Shown here: positions 17,290 through 26,096 of the stretch, piece by piece
Position numbering within the stretch: position 1 is the first letter of the stretch
How the letters are laid out: every line of letters begins with the position of its first letter
From: Myxococcus hansupus
GTDB taxonomy: Bacteria > Myxococcota > Myxococcia > Myxococcales > Myxococcaceae
Assembly (NCBI RefSeq): GCF_000280925.3
Contig: NZ_CP012109.1
Span: forward strand, 8,576,501-8,640,500
DNA: 64,000 nucleotides
Direction of reading: 5' to 3'
Made by a program: the position numbers and the translations under genes
Notes under the pieces: generated by a model
The model's database searches: none
Seen by the model: the letters and a program-made list of their open reading frames with translations, nothing else
Told to the model about the DNA's origin: nothing

Positions 17290-18051
17290 ATGAAACAGCA
17301 CGCACAAAAACTGCTCCTGGTGGCGCTGCTGCTGGGCGCCTGGGAGCTCGTGGCCCGCCTGGGCATCTGGTCCCCACACCTGCTGCCCGGACCCATGACG
17401 GTGGCCCAGAGCCTGGGCGCCATGCTCGTGGATGGACGGTTGGTGGGAGCCGCCGGCCGCTCCCTGGGGCGGCTCCTGCGCGCGTACCTGATGTCAGCGG
17501 CGCTGGGCGTGCCGCTGGGTCTGCTGATTTCCCGCATCCCCTTCTTCCGCAACGCCGTGAAGCCCGTGGTGATGGGGCTCCAGGCCCTGCCCTCCATCTG
17601 CTGGCTGCCGCTGGCCCTGTTGTGGTTCGGGCTGACGGACGGCGCCATCCTCTTCGTTGTCGTCATGGGCAGCGTGCTGGGCATCGCCATCGCCACCGAG
17701 GACAGCGTCAACGGCGTGGACCCGCAGCTCACCCGCGTGGCCAGCACCCTGGGCGTGCGCGGCCTGCGCTTCCAGTTCGGCGTGCTGTTGCCCGCGGCCC
17801 TGCCCGGCATCGTCACCGGCCTCAAGCTGGGGTGGAGCTTCGCCTGGCGCGCGCTGCTGGCCGGGGAGCTCCTCTTCGTCTCGGGCGGTCTGGGCCAGCT
17901 CCTCACCGTGGGCCGGGAGCTGATGGACGTGCCTCAGGTCATGGCCGTCATGGTGGCCATCGTCATCATCGGCATCACCGTGGACCGTGTCCTCTTCCAG
18001 ACGGTGGAGGTGCGGCTGCGGCGGCGCTGGGGGCTCACTGGCGCGGCGTGA
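17290..18051 (+). CDS. ABC transporter permease, sulfonate/taurine class, 253 aa
   Basis: The protein has about six membrane-spanning helices. The cytoplasmic coupling segment EDSVNGVDPQLTRVASTLGVRG...LPAALPGIVTGLKLGWSFAW matches the EAA loop of SsuC/TauC-type permeases. Another typical piece is GLQALPSICWLPLALLWFGL. It forms the inner-membrane channel for the neighbouring ATPase. The gene starts 14 bp after the ATPase stop and ends 81 bp before the binding protein. All elements look intact. Confidence 0.9.
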   Translation: MKQHAQKLLLVALLLGAWELVARLGIWSPHLLPGPMTVAQSLGAMLVDGRLVGAAGRSLGRLLRAYLMSAALGVPLGLLISRIPFFRNAVKPVVMGLQALPSICWLPLALLWFGLTDGAILFVVVMGSVLGIAIATEDSVNGVDPQLTRVASTLGVRGLRFQFGVLLPAALPGIVTGLKLGWSFAWRALLAGELLFVSGGLGQLLTVGRELMDVPQVMAVMVAIVIIGITVDRVLFQTVEVRLRRRWGLTGAA

Positions 18052-18132
18052 GGCGCCCGGCCGTGCGCCGCCCGACGCTTCGGCCGGTGGGGGCGTTGAA
18101 ATTCCGTCGACGCGCCCCACCCTTGAGCCGCC

Positions 18133-19224
18133 ATGCGTGCCTTCCGTTCCCTGCCGCCGTGGGTCGTCATCGCCGCCGTCGCTGGACTGTCCGTGCTCGG
18201 CGCCGGCTGCAAGCGCGAGCCTGAGTCACGAGGCCCCAACGCGCCCCTGCGCCTGGGCTTCTTCCCCAACATCACCCATGCCCAGGCCCTGGTGGGCAAC
18301 GCGGAGGGAACGTTCACCTCGCAGCCCGGCGTGGGCCCGCTGACCGTCATGCAGTTCAACGCCGGCCCCGCCGCCATGGAGGCGCTGGTCGCGGGCTCGT
18401 TGGACGTGTCCTACGTGGGCAGCGGACCGGCCATCAACACGTTCCTCAAGGCCGGCCGGGAGCTGCGCATCATCGCGGGCGCGGTGAACAACGGCGCGGT
18501 GCTGGTGGTGCGCACCGTGAAGACGCCCGCCGAGCTGAAGGGCAAGAAGCTCGCGTCACCGCAGTTGGGCAACACGCAAGACATCGCCCTGCGCTACTGG
18601 CTCAACCAGCACGGACTGTCCACCCACCTGGACGGCACGGGGGACGTGCAGCTCTTCCCGCTGAGCAATCCGGACATCCTCGGCCAGTTCCTGCGCGGCG
18701 GCATCGAGGGCGCGTGGGTGCCAGAGCCGTGGGGCGCGCGGCTGGTGGCGGAGGGCCACGGCCGCATCCTCGTCGACGAACGTGACTTGTGGCCCGACAG
18801 GCGCTTCCCCACCACCGTGCTGGTGACGACGCGCAAGGTGTTGGAGACGCAGCGCCCCCGCGTGGTGGCCCTGCTGCGCGCGCACGTCCGGCTCACCGAG
18901 CGCTGGAAGGACGACCCGGCCGGCTTCACCACCGCCGCCAACGCCGCCTTCGGCCAGCTCACGAAGAAGCCGCTGCCGCCCGCCATCCTCCAGCAGGCCT
19001 TCTCGCGCCTGGAGCCCAGCCTGGACCCGGTGCCTCGAGCCCTGGTCACCGCCGCCGAGCACGCGAAGTCCCTGGGCTTCATCACCGACGCGAACATCGA
19101 CGGCCTGGTGGACCTGAGCCTGCTGGACGAGGCGCGGGCCACGGCGGCCCTGCCGGGTGGCGGACGTTGGGACACTGCAGGCGTGACGCTGGACGTGCCG
19201 CCGGGGGAGGATGCGCGCCCATGA
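18133..19224 (+). CDS. ABC transporter substrate-binding lipoprotein, SsuA/TauA/NMT1-like, 363 aa
   Basis: A lipoprotein signal ends with VLGAGC. The mature part has the typical order LRLGFFPNITHAQALVGNAEGTF, AMEALVAGSLDVSYVGSGPAIN, LKGKKLASPQLGNTQDIALRYWL and WVPEPWGARLV, which define the SsuA/TauA/NMT1 class of periplasmic binding proteins. Ligands in this class include sulfonates, taurine, nitrate and thiamin pyrimidines; the sequence does not tell which. It should be anchored to the inner membrane and deliver ligand to the permease encoded just upstream. Its stop overlaps the start of the HAD phosphatase gene (ATGA). Confidence 0.9.
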   Translation: MRAFRSLPPWVVIAAVAGLSVLGAGCKREPESRGPNAPLRLGFFPNITHAQALVGNAEGTFTSQPGVGPLTVMQFNAGPAAMEALVAGSLDVSYVGSGPAINTFLKAGRELRIIAGAVNNGAVLVVRTVKTPAELKGKKLASPQLGNTQDIALRYWLNQHGLSTHLDGTGDVQLFPLSNPDILGQFLRGGIEGAWVPEPWGARLVAEGHGRILVDERDLWPDRRFPTTVLVTTRKVLETQRPRVVALLRAHVRLTERWKDDPAGFTTAANAAFGQLTKKPLPPAILQQAFSRLEPSLDPVPRALVTAAEHAKSLGFITDANIDGLVDLSLLDEARATAALPGGGRWDTAGVTLDVPPGEDARP

Positions 19225-19991
19225 AGATGGAGCGTGTGGAGGAGACGCTGGAGCGCATCCGCATCGAGGCCGAGCAGGCCCCGGGCGGCGTGCTGGCCTT
19301 CGACGGCGACGGCACGCTGTGGAGCGGCGACGTGGGGGATGACCTCTTCCTCGCCCTGCTGGAGCACGGCGGCATCCGCCCGGAGGCGTACGAGGCCCTG
19401 GAGCGGCTCGCCACCTCGCACGGCTTCGCACCGGGGCTGCCCGCGAGGGAGCTGGCGCACCAGCTCTTCGCCGCGTTCGAGGCGGGGCGGATTCCGGAGA
19501 AGGACATCTACGAGATGGTGGCCTGGCTGTTCGCGGGCTGGCGCGTGGACGCCGTGCGCGACTTCGCGAGCGACGTGGTGGCCCGGCGCGAGGTGAAGCA
19601 GCGCATCCACCCGGAGACCCGGCGCGTCGTGGAGTGGGCGCAGCGTCACGGCATCGGCTGCTACGTGGTCAGCGCCTCGCCGCTCGCCGTCGTCGAGGCC
19701 GCCGTGCTGGCGGTGGGGATGGACCCGATGAACGTGCTCGCCTGCACGCCGCGCACGGAGGATGGGACGGTGCTGCCCAGCATCGTCGAGCCCATTCCCT
19801 ACGCCGCCGGGAAGGTGCGCTGCCTGCGCTCGCGCACCGACCAGCCGCTCTACGCCGCGTTCGGTGACAACGTGTTCGACCTGGAGCTGCTGGCGGCCTC
19901 GCGGGTGCCGGTGGCCATCCGGCCCAAGCCGCGCCTGCGGGCGAGGGCAGCGGAACTGCCCTCGCTCGTCCAGCTTCATCCGGAGGACTGA
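19221..19991 (+). CDS. HAD-IB family phosphatase (SerB-like), 256 aa
   Basis: Motif I is FDGDGTLW (nucleophile Asp 28, acid/base Asp 30). Motif II is VVSASPLAV, motif III is the Lys in AAGKVRCL, and motif IV is AFGDNVFDLELL. The helical cap lies between motifs I and II, as in phosphoserine-phosphatase-type HAD-IB enzymes. The gene overlaps the end of the binding-protein gene by 4 bp (ATGA), so it is translationally coupled to an importer. That suggests it dephosphorylates either the imported compound or a downstream metabolite. Phosphoserine phosphatase activity is possible but not supported by context. The enzyme appears complete and cytoplasmic. Confidence 0.85.
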   Translation: MKMERVEETLERIRIEAEQAPGGVLAFDGDGTLWSGDVGDDLFLALLEHGGIRPEAYEALERLATSHGFAPGLPARELAHQLFAAFEAGRIPEKDIYEMVAWLFAGWRVDAVRDFASDVVARREVKQRIHPETRRVVEWAQRHGIGCYVVSASPLAVVEAAVLAVGMDPMNVLACTPRTEDGTVLPSIVEPIPYAAGKVRCLRSRTDQPLYAAFGDNVFDLELLAASRVPVAIRPKPRLRARAAELPSLVQLHPED

Positions 19992-19994
19992 GCG

Positions 19995-20486
19995 TCAGTC
20001 CTTCGCCGGGCGCTCACCCGCGAGCGCCAGCGCCACGTTCTCCGTCGTGTTCTCCACCTGGTAGACGGCCATCACACGCTGGCCCTTCTCCGGCTGCTTG
20101 CGAATGCGCAGCGCGCTGAGGTCCAGCGGCACCACGGCGCCGGGCTCGGTCTCCAGGTAGAGCATCTGCCCGTTGAGCTTCAGCACCTTGCCCGACAGGC
20201 GCTTCATCTCATCCTGGTCCGGCGTCACCTCGCGGATGGGCATGCCCACGCCGTTGGCCTGCGGTCCCACGTCGAGGTTGCGCTGACTGCCGCTGCTGGA
20301 GCGGTCAATGGACATGGTCGCGCCGAAGTTGGTGAAGTTCCGGTCCAGGCCGTACTGGAGCGGTGCGGTCACGCCACCCTCGGTCGCGCTCGTGGGGTCG
20401 ACCGGATCGCGGGCCAGGACAGCCATCGGGGTCAGCAGCGCCACCGTGGCCGCCATCCGCCAGTTGCCAGCATGCATTCGCTTCAT
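19995..20486 (-). CDS. Exported hypothetical protein, 163 aa
   Basis: The N-terminus (MKRMHAGNWRMAATVALLTPMAVLA) is a Sec signal peptide with probable cleavage after VLA. The mature part has an Asn/Ser/Gly-rich first half and a small C-terminal strand-rich domain (LSGKVLKLNGQMLYLETEPGAVVPLDLSALRI) that resembles a short beta-barrel fold such as those seen in periplasmic or DUF-type modulators. A very strong ribosome-binding site (AGGAGGAGG) supports the start at 20486. The gene is convergent with the HAD phosphatase gene, separated by 3 bp. The function is unknown. Confidence 0.75.
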   Translation of the reverse strand: MKRMHAGNWRMAATVALLTPMAVLARDPVDPTSATEGGVTAPLQYGLDRNFTNFGATMSIDRSSSGSQRNLDVGPQANGVGMPIREVTPDQDEMKRLSGKVLKLNGQMLYLETEPGAVVPLDLSALRIRKQPEKGQRVMAVYQVENTTENVALALAGERPAKD

Positions 20487-20679
20487 GGGTCCTCCTCCTG
20501 AAGGGGCCAGGGCCCCAATGCCGACAAGCTAGGCCCTGACCCGAGGCCGCAGCCCTGTGGGCGGACCGTTCCGTCGCACCATGGGCCGTGCGCCATGCGG
20601 CGCGCCGGGCCCACGCGTGGACCCGCGGGTCAGGTCCCGCATCGTGATGCCGGTTCAGGCAGGCGGACGCGCCGGGCCC

Positions 20680-21270
20680 TCAATCGCGGGACTGCCCCCG
20701 GAGGCTCAAGGCGCGGAGGCGGGCGGTCGCCGCCTTCCGGCTTTCGAGGGTGAACGCCGGGAGTTCCAGGGTGCGCAGGTAGGACTGATAGCGGCGCCGG
20801 GCCGCGGCCTTCGCGCCCGCCTGCTCCTCCAACTGCCCCAACCGGAAGTGCGCATCCGCCACGAGGCCCCGCGCCCACCGGACGCCCTCGCCACACTCGC
20901 GGGTGCCCATCACCTCGGGCTTCTGCCGGGCCAGGGACAGGAAGAGCTTCCGCGCTTCGTTCGTGTCACCGCGCGCCATGAGCGCGTTCGCCAGCCCCCA
21001 CCGTCCCAGGGGACAGCGCGGCACGCTTTCGAGCACCTTCTGGAAGAGGCGCGCCGCCTTGGCGTACTTCCCCCGCGCGTACCAGGCATCCGCGCGCCGG
21101 ACGTGCAGCCAGTGGTCGTCGGAGGTGCCTTGCAGGGACTCCGAGATGAGTTGGTCCAACGCGTCCCACTGCTGTTCGGAGAAGAACGCGTCGATTCGTT
21201 TGCTGATACGGCGTTTGTCAGCATCGCTGAGCGCGGCGTGTCGGTTCGTCACGAGGCCCCCCTGCGTCAC
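20680..21270 (-). CDS. TPR-repeat protein, 196 aa
   Basis: The sequence contains two to three tetratricopeptide-like units, for example HWLHVRRADAWYARGKYAKAARLFQKVLESVP and RWGLANALMARGDTNEARKLFLSLARQKP, followed by a third helical pair (LVADAHFRLGQLEEQAGAKAAARRRYQSYL). TPR arrays mediate protein-protein contacts. It has no signal peptide. Its ATG overlaps the TGA of the upstream lipoprotein gene (ATGA at 21267-21270), so the two are translationally coupled and may work together, with the lipoprotein as membrane partner. Some 190 bp downstream, up to the next gene, hold no recognisable feature apart from an imperfect 18-bp palindrome at 20607-20624. Confidence 0.8.
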   Translation of the reverse strand: MTQGGLVTNRHAALSDADKRRISKRIDAFFSEQQWDALDQLISESLQGTSDDHWLHVRRADAWYARGKYAKAARLFQKVLESVPRCPLGRWGLANALMARGDTNEARKLFLSLARQKPEVMGTRECGEGVRWARGLVADAHFRLGQLEEQAGAKAAARRRYQSYLRTLELPAFTLESRKAATARLRALSLRGQSRD

Positions 21271-21791
21271 TTCTTCGCGGACTCTTTCTTCCGCTGGGCT
21301 TCTTCCCGCTCAATCCGCTCGGCTTCCTTCTTCTGCCGCGCTTCTTCTTTCTTTTGCTTCTCCGCTTCCTTCTTCCGCGCCGCTTCTTCCTTCTTCTGCT
21401 TGCTGTTGTCGTCGGCGCCTTGGTTGAAGCGCATGCGGCTGTCCTTCTTCTCCTTGCCGCCCGAGCGCGTCTTCGTGTGCTTGTCCCAGCTCGACTTCCG
21501 CTTGCCCTTCGTGTGCTCCGCGGCCATCGACCACTGGGCCCCCGTCAGCACCGTGGCGCTCAGCGCCAGGACCGGCCGCGAGAGGTCGGAGCAGGCGGTG
21601 GCGGCCAGCGTCGCCATGCCCCCCGCCGCTTTGACCGTGGCGCCCATGGGAGCCCCGACGGCGGCGTCGGTGACGGCCCCTACCACCCACCCGCTGGCAT
21701 GGCCCCACGAGGCCGTGGACACCGCGTCGCCAGGAGCGGCGCGCGTGCAGCCCCCCAGCGCCCCCAGCAACACCAGACAGGTGATGCGCAT
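21267..21791 (-). CDS. Lipoprotein with Lys/Glu-rich coiled-coil tail, 174 aa
   Basis: The start MRITCLVLLGALGGC gives a lipobox (LGGC). An Ala/Gly-rich middle part (GWVVGAVTDAAVGAPMGATVKAAGG) may insert in or lie along a membrane, resembling glycine-zipper proteins. From about residue 120 the sequence is a highly charged helix of repeated KKEEA/KKEAE units, a long coiled coil. ATG 21791 is listed; ATG 21812 and TTG 21833 are in-frame alternatives. The gene is coupled to the TPR gene by an ATGA overlap. The function is unknown. Confidence 0.7.
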   Translation of the reverse strand: MRITCLVLLGALGGCTRAAPGDAVSTASWGHASGWVVGAVTDAAVGAPMGATVKAAGGMATLAATACSDLSRPVLALSATVLTGAQWSMAAEHTKGKRKSSWDKHTKTRSGGKEKKDSRMRFNQGADDNSKQKKEEAARKKEAEKQKKEEARQKKEAERIEREEAQRKKESAKK

Positions 21792-22069
21792 CACATTTTT
21801 CGTATCGAGCATGGAATGTTCAACCCTGCCCAATTCACTAACATTGCGTCAAGCTTCATCCCGAGTCACATTCCAAGACACCTTGGCAGCCCTTGCGCCG
21901 TCGTCGTCCGCGCGGGCGGTGGACGGGCCCTCCAGGTAGGACCGTCCAATATTCAGCCGGTCCGTACCGGGTGCATCCTCTTCCCGCGGACGATTCGGGC
22001 TAGGGTGCGCCGTCCTTCTCAGGACCCCTTTCCCGCCGCCCCCATGGCGGCACCACGCAGAGGCCGCAC

Positions 22070-23038
22070 GTGAACGGTCGCAACGAAGAGCACCGCATCG
22101 CTCTCTTCATCGATTTCGAGAACCTCGTCACCAACACGGGCATCAGCTCCTCCAGCTTCGACCTGCAGCCGTCGCTCGACCGGCTCCTGGAGAAGGGCAA
22201 GGTCGTCTTCCGCCGCGCCTACTGCGACTGGTCCCGCTTCGCCGAAGCCAAGATTCGCCTGCACGAGTTCGGCGTGGAGCTCATCGACGTGCCCCCCTCC
22301 ACCCGCGCCGGGAAGAACGGCGCGGACATGCGCCTGGTCATCGACGCGCTGGAGCTGTGCTACGCGCGCGAGAGCATCGACACCTTCGTCATCGGCTCCG
22401 GGGACAGCGACTTCTGTCCCCTGGCCTACAAGCTGCGTGAGAACGGGCGCACCGTCATCGGGCTCGCGGTCAAGGAGTCCACGTCGCCGCTCTTCGTGAA
22501 GGCCTGTGACGAGTTCATCTACCTGCGCCCGCGCCAGTCCCGCTCCGACAAGGGCGACAAGGAGAAGGGCCGCCAGAGCGTCAGCGCCGACGATGGTTCG
22601 AGCAAGCGCGGCCGTCACGGGCGCGACGAGAAGGGCCGGGGCGACAAGGAGAAGGCATCGCAGGGTGGCGGCAAGGCCCAGGCGAAGACGGAGAAGACCG
22701 AGGTGCCGGACATCGCTCGCGAGGTGGTGCAGAGCATGCTCGCGCGCGCCACCGGGCCGGTGAATCCGTCGCTCATCAAGGAAGCCATCGTCCGCAAGGA
22801 GCCCGACTTCGACGAGCGCGAGCACGGCTTCTCCACCTTCGCCCGGCTGCTGGCCGCGCTGGAGCAGCAAGGCCTGCTGCGCCGCATTCAGCAGGGCCGC
22901 CAGTGGTACGTGGTGGCCGCGGACTTCGACGTCGGCGGTGGAGACACCAAGAGCAAGAAGCGCGCGCCCGCCCACCACCACGCCGAGGACGACGACGAGT
23001 TGGAGTCCTACCCGGACCCCGACGAAGACGAGGGCTGA
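22070..23038 (+). CDS. NYN-domain RNase-like protein with C-terminal OST-HTH/LOTUS domain, 322 aa
   Basis: The NYN (PIN-like) nuclease domain covers residues 1-150: ALFIDFENLV, GADMRLVIDALELCY and TFVIGSGDSDFCPLAYKL contain the conserved aspartates that bind Mg for RNA cleavage. A disordered Lys/Asp/Gly linker (about 158-205) follows. Then comes a winged-helix-like OST-HTH/LOTUS domain (about 210-285: REVVQSMLARATGPVNPSLIKEAIVRKEPDFDEREHGFSTFARLL) and an acidic tail. LOTUS domains bind RNA, including G-quadruplex RNA in some proteins, so a role in RNA turnover is likely. The start is GTG 22070. It is convergent with the PilZ-GNAT gene. Confidence 0.88.
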   Translation: MNGRNEEHRIALFIDFENLVTNTGISSSSFDLQPSLDRLLEKGKVVFRRAYCDWSRFAEAKIRLHEFGVELIDVPPSTRAGKNGADMRLVIDALELCYARESIDTFVIGSGDSDFCPLAYKLRENGRTVIGLAVKESTSPLFVKACDEFIYLRPRQSRSDKGDKEKGRQSVSADDGSSKRGRHGRDEKGRGDKEKASQGGGKAQAKTEKTEVPDIAREVVQSMLARATGPVNPSLIKEAIVRKEPDFDEREHGFSTFARLLAALEQQGLLRRIQQGRQWYVVAADFDVGGGDTKSKKRAPAHHHAEDDDELESYPDPDEDEG

Positions 23039-23071
23039 GCGCCCCCGTCCTCGCGGACGCCCATGAGGTGA

Positions 23072-25111
23072 CTACGCCTTCGACGGAGGCGTGGTCGCCT
23101 CGAAGAGGTGCTCGAGGAACTCGGGCAGCAGGCTGGCGGAGATGACCCACAGCTTGCCTTCGCCCAGGTCGGCCAGCGACGCGCGCTCCACGTACTCCCC
23201 GCAGGCCGCCTCCACGTAGTGGATGAACACCTTGCGATCGCGCGCGCGGTACCAGTCCGCCGCGTGGGCCAGCAGCGCCACCATGGCGTCCTGGGCCTCC
23301 TTGCTCGACTCGTCCACCAACGACACCAGGCGCACGCCGTCGAGCACGTTGAAGAGGTTGAGGCCCGGCTGCGCCGTCTCCAGCACCGCCAGCACCACCG
23401 GCCGGCCCTCGTGGCGCGCCACCACCAGCTCGCGGTCGCGGCCCAGCCCCGCCTCGCCCCAGCGCTCCTTCGCGCGCTTCATGTCGAAGCGGTCCGGCAC
23501 CAGGTCCAGCGCCTCCCGGTAGGCCAACGGACGCGTGCGCTCCACCTGCTCGAAGAAGGCCGCGCGCTCCGCCTCGGTGGGCGTGCCCACCTCGATGCCC
23601 GCGGGGATTTCCCAGGCCGCGTCCACCTCCGCCTCCATGAGGCGGAAGGGCACCAGGCACGTCTGGCCCGTGTGCTCGTACCAGGTGGCGAAGTCGAACT
23701 TGGTGAAGCGCACCCAGCGGACGTTGGCCTCGCAGAAGGCGAAGAACCACTTCACCTCCGGGTCCACCTGCGTGGGCTCGTAGCCGCGCAGGTAGATGTC
23801 GCGCAGCGCCTCGCGCGCCGTCGTGCGGCTGCCCTTCACCGGCTGCCGCGCGAGCTGATGCGCCATCCAGCTTCCTTCGTAGGGCTTCACCACCGACAGC
23901 GTGGCGCCCACGGCCTCGCCCTCCGGCTGCACCACCCGGTAACCCAGGCGCGTGCGCCCCTCCAGCCGCGCCAGCGTGGCGTCGAAGCTGGGGTGCGAGT
24001 CCTCGAAGTCCTCCGGCGACTTGCCCTGCAGCCGGAAGTACCCCGAGCCATCCAGGAGCTTCCAGGTGGCCTCGCCCCAGTCACCCTCCACCTGGGTGGC
24101 CGGGTGCATCTGCGCCTCCACCAGCGCGCGCCAGGCATGCGCCCCCGCCGCGTCCAACGGCCGCACGGACATGCCACACCGGCGCCCCGCCGAGGTGCTG
24201 GAGATGTTGCGGACCTCCGCGCGCAGGCGCACCGGCGCCATGCCCTCCGTCACCACCTCCAGCACCGGCTGGCGCAGGCCCGGATAGAGCAGGTCCTCCC
24301 CCGGCTCCGTCAGGAAGGCGAGGCCCTCATAGGACAGGTCCAACACCTGCCGCCGCACGTGCACCTGCGGCCACAGCGGATGGTCGAAGGACAGCGTGCA
24401 GGGGCGGCTCGGCGGCGCGCGGCGCAGCCAGCGGTGGCGGTAGCGCACCAGCTCCTCGGGCAGCGGCATCACCAAAAGGCCGTTCTCCACGCGCGCCTCG
24501 CGCACCTCCAGGTGCACCACGCTGCTGTAGCCAAAGGCCTCCAGCGTGAAGGGCCGCTCGGGGATTTCACCCTCGAAGCGCCAGCCGATGACGCCCATGC
24601 GCGCGTCGAAGAGGGCGGCCGTCACCGGGACCTTGCGGCCCCCTTCCGCGCGGGCCATGCCTCGCGCCTGCCGGCCGACGAGCGCGTCACAGATGCGGCG
24701 CACGCGGTCGACGTGCTGGATGCGCTCCTTCCACACCGGCCGCGTTTCGGGTGGCAGCAGCAGCCCGTTGTCGCGCAGGGCCTCCAGCACGGAGACGATG
24801 CGGCGGCCCGCGTCCAGGGGCGGCGCCAGGAAGCGCAGGCTCACCTCGGGCGCGCCGCGCACGTCCATGACCTCCACGTCCAGCGCGGTGGCCCAACGCT
24901 CGCCATGGCCCAGCACCACCGACGCCGTCTCTCCCGGCTTCGGCGCGGCCTGCGTGCCCAGGTTCAGCGTCAGGTGCTCCAGTGAAAGCTGTACCAGCCG
25001 ACACGGCGCCTGGAGGTTCCCGAACGACGCCACCGCCGTCAGTTCCGTCCCCATCCGGTAGCCGAGCATCGACGCCCGGCCGCTCAAACCTTCCAGCGTG
25101 TCCGCCTGCAT
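23072..25111 (-). CDS. PilZ-like domain plus GNAT-like acetyltransferase fusion protein, 679 aa
   Basis: The start at 25111 is chosen because GGAG lies 8 bases upstream; an in-frame ATG at 25153 and a longer frame to 25423 lack such sites. Residues about 10-100 and about 235-345 look like PilZ-type beta-barrels, the second with VRRQVLDLSYEGLAFLTEPGE, close to the D-x-S-x-x-G c-di-GMP motif. The last 250 residues have the look of an acetyltransferase (GNAT) fold, with GYRVVQPEGEAVGATLSVVKP and ELVVARHEGRPVVLAVLET. The architecture suggests c-di-GMP-controlled acylation or a ligand-sensing protein. It is cytoplasmic. Whether the PilZ RxxxR residues are complete needs alignment. Confidence 0.65.
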   Translation of the reverse strand: MQADTLEGLSGRASMLGYRMGTELTAVASFGNLQAPCRLVQLSLEHLTLNLGTQAAPKPGETASVVLGHGERWATALDVEVMDVRGAPEVSLRFLAPPLDAGRRIVSVLEALRDNGLLLPPETRPVWKERIQHVDRVRRICDALVGRQARGMARAEGGRKVPVTAALFDARMGVIGWRFEGEIPERPFTLEAFGYSSVVHLEVREARVENGLLVMPLPEELVRYRHRWLRRAPPSRPCTLSFDHPLWPQVHVRRQVLDLSYEGLAFLTEPGEDLLYPGLRQPVLEVVTEGMAPVRLRAEVRNISSTSAGRRCGMSVRPLDAAGAHAWRALVEAQMHPATQVEGDWGEATWKLLDGSGYFRLQGKSPEDFEDSHPSFDATLARLEGRTRLGYRVVQPEGEAVGATLSVVKPYEGSWMAHQLARQPVKGSRTTAREALRDIYLRGYEPTQVDPEVKWFFAFCEANVRWVRFTKFDFATWYEHTGQTCLVPFRLMEAEVDAAWEIPAGIEVGTPTEAERAAFFEQVERTRPLAYREALDLVPDRFDMKRAKERWGEAGLGRDRELVVARHEGRPVVLAVLETAQPGLNLFNVLDGVRLVSLVDESSKEAQDAMVALLAHAADWYRARDRKVFIHYVEAACGEYVERASLADLGEGKLWVISASLLPEFLEHLFEATTPPSKA

Positions 25112-25505
25112 GACAGCTCCGTTGTCTGAAGGGTTCTGATTGTACGGCTTCATGCGAAAGGAAAAAGACCCAGGTGAGATTTGAGACCTGAGAATTCTCG
25201 AGGCACCGTGGACACGATGGAGCCGCGAGTAACTTGCTCTCCAGGACAGGCCCGTTTGTCTGACATTTCGAGTGTCGCGGAGAGGCCGTTTTTCCCTCGG
25301 AGCGGTGTCCTCAGGACGCCTCGCTCGGCGTGAAGCACAAGGCATGTGCGCTTCGCTCCCATCGGGTCCACCCGCACCCAGTGCGGGCTTACCGACGAGG
25401 TAGGGACGTGTCGTATTCAACACGGCGACTGGAAAACCGAGGGCTCAGGTGCTGGCTCGCCGCCGTGATGGAACCGCCGGTGACGCCGGGTTAGGGGAAG
25501 GGAAC
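25112..25505. other. 394-bp gap between divergent genes
   Basis: No convincing gene is present. The segment holds the leader of the PilZ-GNAT gene (to the left) and of the YkgJ-like gene (to the right). A 10-bp perfect palindrome GAGAATTCTC lies near 25190. The minus-strand frame is open across much of it but has poor coding character. I found no riboswitch that I could recognise. Confidence 0.5.
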
Positions 25506-26003
25506 ATGCCCCTCAACACCCTCTGCCTTCGTTGCGGCATGTGCTGTGACGGGACGCTCTTCACCCATGTGTCGCTCCAGCCGGAAGAGGCCGCCGCGCT
25601 TCAACAGCGGGGAATGGTCATCGGCTCGCGCTCGGATGGGAGCCCCGCGCTGACGCAGGCCTGCGCCGCCTTGGATGGGCGCGCGTGCACCGTCTATTCG
25701 GACCGTCCCGCGAGTTGCCGCCAGTATCACTGCCAGCTCTTCTCCGCGCTGGCGGAGCAGGAAGTGTCCCTGGAGGAAGCGCTCGCCGTGGTGGACGAGG
25801 CCCATGCACGGGTGGCCGCGGTGGCGCTGACGCTGGCGCCTGTGTCACCGGAGGACGCGCCGCGCTCCGTGTTGCAGCGGGCTCGCCGCGCGCATCTGCG
25901 TGAGCACGGTGGCCCCGTGTCCGCGGAGGCACAGGCCACGTACGAGCAGGCGGAGGCGTATCTGGACACGCACTTCCGCGGACGCTTCGGACGGCGCGGC
26001 TGA
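25506..26003 (+). CDS. YkgJ-family cysteine-cluster protein, 165 aa
   Basis: The N-terminal CLRCGMCCDGTLFTHV and the later CAALDGRACTVYSDRPASCRQYHCQLF make the CxxCxxCC...C...C-x-x-Y/F-x-x-R-P-x-x-C pattern of the YkgJ/UPF0153 (Fe-S or zinc cluster) family. The biochemical role of the family is not established. A strong ribosome-binding site (GGGAAGGGAAC) precedes ATG 25506, so the longer frame from 25449 is not used. The C-terminal half is helical. The protein is soluble and cytoplasmic. Confidence 0.85.
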   Translation: MPLNTLCLRCGMCCDGTLFTHVSLQPEEAAALQQRGMVIGSRSDGSPALTQACAALDGRACTVYSDRPASCRQYHCQLFSALAEQEVSLEEALAVVDEAHARVAAVALTLAPVSPEDAPRSVLQRARRAHLREHGGPVSAEAQATYEQAEAYLDTHFRGRFGRRG

Positions 26004-26096
26004 GCGTGACGCGGCGGTGAATCACCGGACACCCGTCGTTTCGTGAAGCTACGATGCCGGCGGGACCCTCTGGACCGTGTGGCAACGAGGACTTCG

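Noticed and set aside
15431..17377. Minus-strand open frame of 648 codons
   Set aside because: It lies opposite the ABC ATPase and membrane-protein genes, which have complete motifs; a GC-driven shadow.
20557..21939. Long plus-strand open frame of 460 codons
   Set aside because: It is antisense to the TPR and lipoprotein genes, whose domains and coupled start/stop are clear; the predicted protein is Arg/Ala-rich with no fold.
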